A model generated the notes under the pieces. It was given only the letters and a program-made list of their open reading frames with translations. It did not search any database and was not told the origin of the DNA. From assembly GCA_902568975.1 (NCBI GenBank), contig CACFSO010000003.1, positions 43,497 to 107,496 of the forward strand: a stretch of 64,000 nucleotides of DNA, given 5' to 3'. Position numbers and translations under genes: made by a program. Below, one piece after another: positions 57,011 to 64,000 of the stretch (within the stretch, counting starts at the first letter, position 1; every line of letters begins with the position of its first letter). The stretch comes from an uncultured Pelagibacteraceae bacterium (GTDB taxonomy: Bacteria > Pseudomonadota > Alphaproteobacteria > Pelagibacterales > Pelagibacteraceae).

Positions 57011-59074
57011 ATGAAGAAACTATTAGTGAAAATTGTTGTAGTTTCTTTTCTGGTTGCAGGCTTTAGTACGAATTCTTTTGCTGCAAATTGCACCGGTATC
57101 ACTATGAAGGATACTAAAGGTGTCGCTGGAGGGAAATATCCACAACAATACGAACTTTCAGAATATGAAAAGGCAGCAGGCTGCAAAATGAAATTTTCTG
57201 AAAATCCTAATATCAAAAGTATCAATGATACAATTCAAGGAAATTCTAAATTGAAAGGCGTTAAAAGTCGTCTTCCAAATGAGCCTTTAGTAGTTGTACC
57301 ATATGATTCTATTGGTAAATACGGTGGAACACTTAAGTTTTTATCTAACGCTACTGAAGCAGGAACATCTGACATGTTATCAACACGTCATGTAAACCTA
57401 GTTCGTTTTGATGACGACTTATCAACTATCGTTCCTAACGTTGCAAAAGATTACAAATGGAATAGTGATTTTACGCAACTTACTTTTTATTTAAGAAAAG
57501 GTCACAAATGGTCAAATGGAGAACCTTTTACAGCAAGAGACGTTGAGTTTTGGTATGAAGATATGATGATGGATCCAAAGATAAGAGAGAAACCTTATCC
57601 TTACTTGCTAATTGGTGGAAAACCAGCGACTGTAGATGTGGTGAATGATCAAGAAGTTAGATTTAATCTTCCGGCTCCAATGCCAGGATTTTTAGCTACA
57701 ATAGCTTGGTCATACAATCAAGCTTTCATTCCTGAACATTTCCTAAAACAATTTCATCCAAAATTAGATTCAAAAGCTGATGCAAATGCTCAGAAACTTG
57801 GATTTAAAGATGGTTATGATGCTTTAAAAGCTTATTATGGAAACTCAGGTTGGACTGATACACCAACACCTATGTTGGCAAATCCTACGTTAGTAAAAAA
57901 TCTACCATATGCAGCTTACCCGTCTTTGGAAGCTTTTATGACAATAGAAGATACTACTGAAGGAAGGGTGTATGCGGCTAATCCATATTTCCATATGGTT
58001 GATACTGCAGGAAACCAATTACCTTATGTTGACTACCAGAATGAGAGATACATTAACGAAAAAGAAATAAGAATTTTAAAACTTGTTAATGGAGAAGTTG
58101 ACTACAAAGCTCAATCTGTTCAGCTTGAATCTGTTCCTCAATTATTAGATGGAAAAGATAAAGGTAAGTATAATGTTCAAATTAAACCAGGATGTGGAGC
58201 TGCTTTATTCAGCTTTAACGTTAATCATCTTGATGAGGAAAAAAGATCTGTTTACGGTAACAAAAAATTCCGTCAAGCAATGTCTGTTGCGATCAATCGT
58301 GATGAGATAAATGAAGTTGCTTATTATGGAATGGGTACTGTAGAACAGTTTGTTGGTTTCTCACCAGCGCCTGATTTTGTTGATCCAGCGTTAAAAACAT
58401 ACATGACTCAATACGATCCAGCTCAAGCAAAAGCTTGGCTTGATGAAGTAGGAGTTAAAGATGCTAATGGTGATGGCTTTAGAGATCTTCCTAGTGGAGC
58501 TCCTTTAGCAATCAACATTGATTACGCTACTCAAGGAATTGGTGGTGTTGAAGTTGAACTTGTTGCAAGACATTGGAGTGAAGTAGGAATTAAAACTGCT
58601 TTCAAAGAAGTTACTCCTGATGAATACAGAGGCTCTCAAGCAGCAAATAAACTTGATGTACACGTTTGGGATAAAGGTCAACCTTTAGCTATCGTTTTAG
58701 GAGACCCAGAAACTTTCAAACCTCCGTTTGGTAACTATTTTAACCATACGCAAGGTTTAGAGTGGGCTGCTTATGTTGATAGTAATGGTGCTGAAGGTGT
58801 TAAGCCTCCAAAATGGGTCTACGACTCAATGGAAGGAATTGACAAGTTCCAGTCATATGAAGCAGGTACTCCTGAGTCAAATAAATGGGGTGCTAAAATA
58901 GCAAAAATATTGACTGAGAGTTCACTGTTTATAGGAACAGTTAAAGCTCCTTTCCCAGCATACCACAGAGATGCTTTGAGAAATTTTGCAGATTTCCAAA
59001 CTGTTTCTTATGAGTATTACAGAACTTATCCGTATCTTGCTCCACAATGGTGGTTAGCAGACGCTAAAAGGTAA
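57011..59074 (+). CDS. ABC transporter substrate-binding protein, family 5 (large form)
   Basis: Periplasmic binding protein of 687 residues, longer than the 500-550 of DppA/OppA. A signal peptide ends near AGFSTNSFAANC. The first 110 residues include LPNEPLVVVPYDSIGKYGGT, typical of the large family-5 proteins found with oligosaccharide and opine-like uptake genes in rhizobia and others. SBP_bac_5 core follows: DFTQLTFYLRKGHKWSNGEP, FTARDVEFW, KKFRQAMSVAINRDEI. AGGAGA precedes the ATG by 4 nt. Codon use is less AT-extreme than neighbours, suggesting high expression. The substrate is unknown; peptides are not assured. Confidence 0.88.
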   Translation: MKKLLVKIVVVSFLVAGFSTNSFAANCTGITMKDTKGVAGGKYPQQYELSEYEKAAGCKMKFSENPNIKSINDTIQGNSKLKGVKSRLPNEPLVVVPYDSIGKYGGTLKFLSNATEAGTSDMLSTRHVNLVRFDDDLSTIVPNVAKDYKWNSDFTQLTFYLRKGHKWSNGEPFTARDVEFWYEDMMMDPKIREKPYPYLLIGGKPATVDVVNDQEVRFNLPAPMPGFLATIAWSYNQAFIPEHFLKQFHPKLDSKADANAQKLGFKDGYDALKAYYGNSGWTDTPTPMLANPTLVKNLPYAAYPSLEAFMTIEDTTEGRVYAANPYFHMVDTAGNQLPYVDYQNERYINEKEIRILKLVNGEVDYKAQSVQLESVPQLLDGKDKGKYNVQIKPGCGAALFSFNVNHLDEEKRSVYGNKKFRQAMSVAINRDEINEVAYYGMGTVEQFVGFSPAPDFVDPALKTYMTQYDPAQAKAWLDEVGVKDANGDGFRDLPSGAPLAINIDYATQGIGGVEVELVARHWSEVGIKTAFKEVTPDEYRGSQAANKLDVHVWDKGQPLAIVLGDPETFKPPFGNYFNHTQGLEWAAYVDSNGAEGVKPPKWVYDSMEGIDKFQSYEAGTPESNKWGAKIAKILTESSLFIGTVKAPFPAYHRDALRNFADFQTVSYEYYRTYPYLAPQWWLADAKR

Positions 59075-59106
59075 TTAGGTTAAGTTTAGTAAAAACATAT
59101 AATTTT

Positions 59107-59145
59107 AAAAGCGGCAATGAAAATTGCCGCTTTTATTTTTTTTTT
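59107..59145 (+). terminator. Rho-independent terminator after the family-5 binding-protein gene
   Basis: GCGGCAAT (59111-59118) and ATTGCCGC (59123-59130) pair around a GAAA loop, extended by AAAA/TTTT, and are followed by a long T-rich run. As in aap, it separates the binding protein from its permeases. Confidence 0.93.
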
Positions 59146-59185
59146 AGTTAATCTATAATTTAAGTTACATTAATAATGGATAAGT

Positions 59186-60199
59186 ATGATTAATTTTATA
59201 CAATTTACATTAACAAGATTTTTCTTAGCAATTATCACATTATTGATTGTTTGTTTTATAGTATTTTCATTAATGGAGCTTGTTCCCGGTACTTGCGCTG
59301 AAAGGTATTTAGCTTTTAAAAACACACAAGGTTCCCAAATTACTTACGAAGATATTGAAGCTGAAAAAGTACGATTGGGTCTAGATAAACCTTTTTTATA
59401 TAGATACGGTAAATGGGTAACTGACATTGCTTTTAAAGGAGAATTTGGCAACAGTTGCATTTTAAGAATGAATATTAATGAACTTTTAAGTGGACGTTTT
59501 TCCTTATCCTTAATTATATCAATAACCGCGTTACTTTTATCATATTTGATAGCAATACCAGTCGGAATAATTTCGGCCACGACCAAATATAAGGTTGTTG
59601 ACGAGTCATTAAAATTTATAAGTTATTTAGGTATTGCTTTACCTAATTTTTTGGTTGCTCTCTGTATTATGCTTTTTATGACTTATTTTTACGGAGACAC
59701 AATGACAGGTTTATTTTCAGAGGAATTTGAAAATGTTCCATGGTCAGCAGATAGAGTAAAAGATTTTTTAAGTAGAGCTTGGTTACCAATATTTGTTTTA
59801 GGTTGGAATGCTACAGCTTTTGCTCTTCAAACAGTAAGAGCTTTAATGCTTGATGAAAATGATAAACTTTATGTTATGGCAGCAAGAGCAAGAGGTATTT
59901 CAGGTATGAGTTTGTTGTGGCGTTATCCAGCAAAACATTCACTTGGACCCGTTATTAATTCTATTGGATTTGACTTAAATAGAATATTTAGTGCACTTCC
60001 AATAGTTGCACTGATTTTAATATTAACTGAAGCAGGCGCATTATTAATTGAAGCTTTAGCACGTTCGAATGATCAACAATTAGCGGGTGCAATTATTTTT
60101 TTACTAACAGCTACAATAGTTTTTGTAAATTTTATTACAGATCTTATTTTAGCAATAATGGATCCGAGAGTACGTAAAGGAGTTATGGGTGGAAGCTAA
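59186..60199 (+). CDS. ABC transporter permease, DppB/OppB type
   Basis: Inner membrane permease of 337 residues, six helices. N-terminal FTLTRFFLAIITLLIVCFIV and MELVPGTCAE are typical of DppB-like proteins, and RLGLDKPFLYRYGKWV follows. The EAA-type loop reads YVMAARARGISGMSLLWRYP, and the end is ILAIMDPRVRKG. It overlaps the next permease gene by 11 nt. Confidence 0.92.
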   Translation: MINFIQFTLTRFFLAIITLLIVCFIVFSLMELVPGTCAERYLAFKNTQGSQITYEDIEAEKVRLGLDKPFLYRYGKWVTDIAFKGEFGNSCILRMNINELLSGRFSLSLIISITALLLSYLIAIPVGIISATTKYKVVDESLKFISYLGIALPNFLVALCIMLFMTYFYGDTMTGLFSEEFENVPWSADRVKDFLSRAWLPIFVLGWNATAFALQTVRALMLDENDKLYVMAARARGISGMSLLWRYPAKHSLGPVINSIGFDLNRIFSALPIVALILILTEAGALLIEALARSNDQQLAGAIIFLLTATIVFVNFITDLILAIMDPRVRKGVMGGS

Positions 60200-61379
60200 T
60201 ATAGAAAAAAAAACACAAATTACTTCTAAGACTAAAGAAGCTTATTTTACAGCTACACAAACACAGTTAGTTAAAACTCGTTTTTTTAAAAATAAATCAG
60301 CTATGATTGCAGGATCTGTTTTAATATTTTTAATTTTTTTAGGATTATTCTCAGATTTTTTATCTCCATATGATCCAACAATAGCTGGTCGAGATAAACA
60401 ATATGAAAATGGAGCACCGCAAATTCCTAAATTTTGGGATGAAAATGGTTTTTCATTTAGACCATTTCTTTATACACAAACAAAATTTAGAAGTGCTGAA
60501 ACAAATTTTAGATGGGTTTACAAAGAAGATAGAGAGAAAAGACGTTATGTGCATTTTTTTGTTAAAGGATGGGAATATAGAGTATTTGATTTCAGTATAA
60601 ACTTACCAGGCAATGCTTTAGATTTTAAGGTCCCTGGCTTTAAAATGAATAGACATTTATTTGGTATGGATAAAGGAGGAATTCATTTATTCGGTACTGA
60701 TAAAGCTGGTAAAGATATATTTGGCAGAACTTTAGCAGCTATTTACATTTCTTTAGCAGTTGGAACTTTAGGTGTGTTTATATCATTTGTTCTTTCTTTA
60801 ATTATAGGAGGTATTTCAGGTTATTATGGAGGTTGGATAGATGGGGTTTTACAAATGTTTACTGATGCAGTCAGGACAGTGCCGCCCATACCTTTATTCA
60901 TGTGTTTAGCAGCTTTCGCTCCACTTGAATGGAGCTCTGAATTAAGATTTTTTTTTATATCCTGTCTTTTAGGGTTAATTAACTGGCCAACACTTGCAAG
61001 AAGAGTCCGAACCCATTTATTAGCCGAAAGAAGTCAAGAGTACGTACTTGCCGCTCAACTTTGTGGAGCATCTTCATCACATATAATTGGAAGACATCTT
61101 TTACCTAGTTTTACAAGTTATATAATTGTTGATTTAGTTATAAGTTTTCCATATATGCTATTAGCAGAAACAGCTCTTAGCTTTATTGGACTTGGATTAA
61201 GAGAGCCAGTTAACTCATTGGGTGTATTATTACAAAATGCAACAGCTGCTGATGTTCTTCTAAATTATCAGTGGTATTTTATTCCTGTAATATTTTTAGT
61301 TGTATTAATATTATCTTTTGTCTTTGTTGGAGACGGATTAAGAGATGCAGCAGATCCTCATAAAATTACAAATAAATAA
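60189..61379 (+). CDS. ABC transporter permease, DppC/OppC type, with large periplasmic insert
   Basis: Second permease, 396 residues, starting with GTG at 60189 because the first in-frame ATG lies inside helix 1. After the first helix (about 38-60) comes an insert of roughly 100 residues (FRPFLYTQTKFRSAETNFRW onward) before the conserved HLFGTDKAGKDIFGR. Usual DppC proteins are near 300 residues; longer forms occur in YejE-like systems. The EAA loop region reads QEYVLAAQLCGASSSHIIG, and ALSFIGLGLREPVNSLGVLL is canonical. The insert may contact the large binding protein. Confidence 0.9.
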   Translation: MEANIEKKTQITSKTKEAYFTATQTQLVKTRFFKNKSAMIAGSVLIFLIFLGLFSDFLSPYDPTIAGRDKQYENGAPQIPKFWDENGFSFRPFLYTQTKFRSAETNFRWVYKEDREKRRYVHFFVKGWEYRVFDFSINLPGNALDFKVPGFKMNRHLFGMDKGGIHLFGTDKAGKDIFGRTLAAIYISLAVGTLGVFISFVLSLIIGGISGYYGGWIDGVLQMFTDAVRTVPPIPLFMCLAAFAPLEWSSELRFFFISCLLGLINWPTLARRVRTHLLAERSQEYVLAAQLCGASSSHIIGRHLLPSFTSYIIVDLVISFPYMLLAETALSFIGLGLREPVNSLGVLLQNATAADVLLNYQWYFIPVIFLVVLILSFVFVGDGLRDAADPHKITNK

Positions 61380-61382
61380 AAT

Positions 61383-62363
61383 ATGGAAGAATTATTAAAA
61401 ATAAACAATCTAGATGTTAAATTTGATACTGATGAAGGTAGAATTACAGCAGTAGAGAATATTTCATTATCAGTAAAACAAGGCGAGGTACTCGGTATTG
61501 TTGGAGAATCTGGTTCTGGAAAATCGGTAACAGCAAAAGCAATAATGCAACTTAATCCTGGCAATACAATTTATAATGACGATGCAGAAATAATAATAGA
61601 TGGTGAAAATGTAATAAAGTTTACTTCTAAAGAAGATTTGATGAAAATTAGAGGAGGCAAAGTTTCAATGATATTTCAAGAACCCATGGCTAGTTTTGCT
61701 CCCGCTATTAAAATAGGTGATCAAATGGTTGAGCAACTTCTTCTACATAAAAATATTAAAAAAGATGAAGCAAAGACTATTTCATTGGATATGTTAACTA
61801 GAGTTGGAATAACAGATACAGAAAAAAGATTTAATCAATATGCTTTTGAGTTATCAGGAGGAATGAGACAAAGAGCCATGATAGCAATGGCTTTATCAAC
61901 AATGCCAAAATTATTATTAGCTGATGAACCAACAACAGCACTTGATGTTACTATACAAGCGCAAGTTTTGAAGTTGATGAAAGATATTATTAAAGAATAC
62001 AAAATGGGTGTTATTTTTATTACTCATGATTTAGGTGTAATTGCTCAGACAGCAGATCAAATTGCTGTTATGTACTTGGGTTGTGTAGTTGAAAAAGGTC
62101 CAGTAAATGAAATTTTGAAAAACCCTAAACATCCTTACACAAAAGGTTTAATAGCTGCTCTTCCAGATGTAAATAATCTTGAAGCACCTTTAAAACCTAT
62201 ACCAGGAAATATACCAAGCCCATTAGAAAGACCAACAGGTTGTGTTTTTAGAACAAGATGTCCTCATCCAACAAAAGAAGGTAAAGAAGGAAAAATAGAT
62301 ATGAAATTAGTAGAAGTTGAACCTGGTCATTGGGTGGATCAATGTGGAGCTAAATGTGGATAA
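61383..62363 (+). CDS. ABC transporter ATP-binding protein, DppD/OppD type
   Basis: ATPase of 326 residues. Walker A GESGSGKSV, Q-loop IFQEPMASFAP, signature ELSGGMRQRAMIAMAL, Walker B LLLADEPTTALD and switch His FITHDLGVIAQ are intact. The C-terminal oligopeptide/iron-sulfur-type extension has PTGCVFRTRCPHPTKEG. It lies 3 nt after the second permease and 1 nt before the partner ATPase. Confidence 0.94.
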   Translation: MEELLKINNLDVKFDTDEGRITAVENISLSVKQGEVLGIVGESGSGKSVTAKAIMQLNPGNTIYNDDAEIIIDGENVIKFTSKEDLMKIRGGKVSMIFQEPMASFAPAIKIGDQMVEQLLLHKNIKKDEAKTISLDMLTRVGITDTEKRFNQYAFELSGGMRQRAMIAMALSTMPKLLLADEPTTALDVTIQAQVLKLMKDIIKEYKMGVIFITHDLGVIAQTADQIAVMYLGCVVEKGPVNEILKNPKHPYTKGLIAALPDVNNLEAPLKPIPGNIPSPLERPTGCVFRTRCPHPTKEGKEGKIDMKLVEVEPGHWVDQCGAKCG

Positions 62364-62364
62364 A

Positions 62365-63357
62365 ATGAGTGACAATTTAATTTCTGTAAATAATGTTTGT
62401 GTTAACTTTGATTATCAAGAAAATTTCATATCAAAAAAACAAAAAATTCATGCTGTTCAAAATATAAATATAAAAATTAAAAAAGGATCATTTTTTGGTT
62501 TAGTAGGAGAGTCAGGATCAGGAAAAACTACACTTGGTAGAGCAATATTAGGGGCTAATAAAATAAGTTCGGGAAATGTAATTTTTCATGATGATGATAA
62601 AGATTATGATTTAACCACTATTAGCAAGGATGAATTAAAGGAATATAGAAAAAAAGCTCAATTAATTTTTCAAGATCCTTACGCAGCTCTTAGTCCACGT
62701 ATGACTGTTAGAGATATTATAGCTGAACCTTTAGAAGTGATGAAAATTACAAAAAATAAACAAGAAACCGATGAACGTGTAAGAGAAATTGCTTCAAAAT
62801 GTAGATTAAATCTTGAACATTTAAGAAGATTTCCACATGCTTTTTCTGGAGGTCAACGTCAAAGAATATCTATTGCAAGAGCTTTAGTCAGTAGCCCCAA
62901 ATTTATTGTGGCAGATGAAAGTGTTGCGGCATTAGATGTATCTATTCAAGCTGATATTTTAAATTTGTTAAAAAATTTAAGAAAAGAATTAAATTTAACA
63001 TATCTTTTTATTAGTCATGATTTAAGTGTTGTAGCTCATGTTTGCGATGTAGTTGCTGTAATGTATTTAGGTCATATAGTTGAGTTAGCTCCTTCAAAAG
63101 AATTATTTAATAATCCAAAACATTCTTATACAAAAGCATTACTCTCTTCTATTCCTTCTATTGATCCAGAAAAACAATCAAAAGCAATTGAACTTACAGG
63201 AGAAATTCCAAGTGCTATGAATCCTCCTTCAGGATGTGTGTTTAAAACTCGATGTCCAAATCCAGGACACGATTGCAAAGGTGGAGATATTGAAATGGGA
63301 TTAATCGAAGTTTCTCCAGGTCACTGGGTTGATCAATGTTGTGTAATTTCTAAGTAA
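62365..63357 (+). CDS. ABC transporter ATP-binding protein, DppF/OppF type
   Basis: Partner ATPase of 330 residues. The ATG at 62365 was chosen; an in-frame TTG at 62317 lies inside the preceding gene and would add a non-homologous stretch. Walker A GESGSGKTT, Q-loop IFQDPYAALSPRM, signature AFSGGQRQRISIARAL, FIVADESVAALD (Walker B) and FISHDLSVVAHV are present. The C-terminal PSGCVFKTRCPNPGHDCKGG matches the OppF extension. Confidence 0.94.
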   Translation: MSDNLISVNNVCVNFDYQENFISKKQKIHAVQNINIKIKKGSFFGLVGESGSGKTTLGRAILGANKISSGNVIFHDDDKDYDLTTISKDELKEYRKKAQLIFQDPYAALSPRMTVRDIIAEPLEVMKITKNKQETDERVREIASKCRLNLEHLRRFPHAFSGGQRQRISIARALVSSPKFIVADESVAALDVSIQADILNLLKNLRKELNLTYLFISHDLSVVAHVCDVVAVMYLGHIVELAPSKELFNNPKHSYTKALLSSIPSIDPEKQSKAIELTGEIPSAMNPPSGCVFKTRCPNPGHDCKGGDIEMGLIEVSPGHWVDQCCVISK

Positions 63358-63362
63358 AATTT

Positions 63363-64000
63363 ATGAAAAAGTTTATAGAAGAACCCTCAAGAAAAATTGA
63401 AATAATTACCGAAACCGATGTTTTAGTTGTAGGTTCGGGACCAGGTGGATTATCAGCTGCACTAGCTGCCGCAAGAACAGGTGTAAAAGTTGCTCTTGTC
63501 GAAAGATTTGGATGTTTTGGTGGTAATATTACTGCTGTCGGTGTCGAGGGTTTTGCTTGGTATAGACATAAAAAAACTATTGAAGCTGGTGGAATAGCCT
63601 TTGAATTTGAAGAAAGAGCAAAATCAATGGATGCAGCAGTTCCAGAAAGTCAATCAACAAGCTATGAACTTGATAGTGAAAGATTCAAATTAGTTGCAGA
63701 TACTTTAGTTGAAGAAACTGGTGTTTCACCAATGTTACATCGGTTTTTTGTTTCACCTATACTAGAAGGAAATGAAATTAAAGGAATTATAGTTGAGTCG
63801 AAAGCGGGCAGGGAAGCAATACTAGGAAAAGTAATAATTGATGCAACTGGAGATGCTGATGTGGCTTATAGATCTGGAGTACCATTAAATAAAACACCTG
63901 TAGAAAAAATGATAGCTGCAAGCGTGATGTTTCATTTATCTGGTGTAGATAAAAAGAAATTTATGCAAGAAGTTAAAGACAATCCTCAAACTTATAGTGA
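63363..64000 (+). CDS. FAD-dependent oxidoreductase, N-terminal part (3' end outside window)
   Basis: The frame begins with ATG at 63363, 5 nt after the ATPase gene, and is open to the window end (212 codons). A dinucleotide-binding motif VLVVGSGPGGLSAALAAART is at about residues 21-40, then VALVERFGCFGGN. IIDATGDADVAYRSG is the second typical FAD_oxidored segment. It belongs to the FAD-dependent family often linked to secondary-metabolite or sugar catabolism. Tight linkage to the ABC genes suggests it acts on the imported compound (inference). Confidence 0.85.
   Translation, partial: MKKFIEEPSRKIEIITETDVLVVGSGPGGLSAALAAARTGVKVALVERFGCFGGNITAVGVEGFAWYRHKKTIEAGGIAFEFEERAKSMDAAVPESQSTSYELDSERFKLVADTLVEETGVSPMLHRFFVSPILEGNEIKGIIVESKAGREAILGKVIIDATGDADVAYRSGVPLNKTPVEKMIAASVMFHLSGVDKKKFMQEVKDNPQTYS

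Noticed and set aside
1..64000. CRISPR arrays, insertion sequences, prophage, integrase or attachment sites
   Set aside because: No regularly spaced repeats, transposase or integrase motifs, or phage structural genes were seen; the tRNA genes are not flanked by partial tRNA copies.

Overview
The window is a dense, strongly AT-rich bacterial chromosome segment. Gene content, gene order, very short intergenic gaps, poly-A-rich coding sequence and an rpsB leader of the type described from 'Candidatus Pelagibacter' all point to a SAR11-clade (Pelagibacterales) alphaproteobacterium. No stretch without a gene is longer than about 160 nt. I see no insertion sequence, prophage, CRISPR array or rRNA.

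Left part (1-14.2 kb, all + strand): the 3' two thirds of dnaE, then rpsB (with a pseudoknotted leader), tsf, frr, uppS, cdsA, dxr, bamA, skp, fabZ, lpxD, lpxA, a small 2OG-Fe(II) oxygenase-like gene, lpxI and lpxB. This is the usual alphaproteobacterial translation / isoprenoid / outer-membrane assembly / lipid A supercluster, with pyrH missing from its usual place and an extra oxygenase-like gene inside the lipid A genes.

14.2-21.6 kb (all - strand): gltX, lexA (split by a frameshift in a run of nine A but still preceded by a perfect GTTC-N7-GTTC LexA box), trpC, trpD, trpG, trpE and a SurA/PpiD-like periplasmic folding factor.

21.6-36.1 kb: tpiA, secG, pyrG, kdsA, eno, ftsB-like, lipA and coq10/ratA-like (+); cinA C-terminal domain, pgpA and fused ispDF (-); then ntrY, ntrX, trkA, trkH (+). 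Genes that commonly sit between these in larger alphaproteobacteria (pdh genes, ntrBC) are not here. NtrX has lost the sigma-54 contact motif.

36.1-47 kb: tRNA-Arg(TCT), a general L-amino-acid ABC transporter (aapJ, Q, M, P) with a terminator between the binding protein and the permeases, an XRE regulator, tRNA-Asn(GTT) and tRNA-Cys(GCA) on the - strand, then valS, ilvD and manC.

47-55.4 kb is the clearest accessory island, all on the - strand. It encodes a complete hydrolytic route for 2-aminoethylphosphonate: PhnW (transaminase), PhnY (phosphonoacetaldehyde dehydrogenase) and PhnA (phosphonoacetate hydrolase). With it are a formylglycine-type phosphonate monoester hydrolase/sulfatase-family enzyme, a truncated MetE-like methyltransferase, an AllA/cupin-like protein, a DMT permease and a 66-residue membrane protein with a Pho-box-like tandem repeat upstream. 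Together they suggest release of phosphonate from esters, conversion to acetate and phosphate, and control by phosphate supply.

55.4-64 kb (+ strand): a MATE exporter, a family-5 ABC uptake system (large binding protein, terminator, two permeases, two ATPases) and the start of an FAD-dependent oxidoreductase cut off by the window end.
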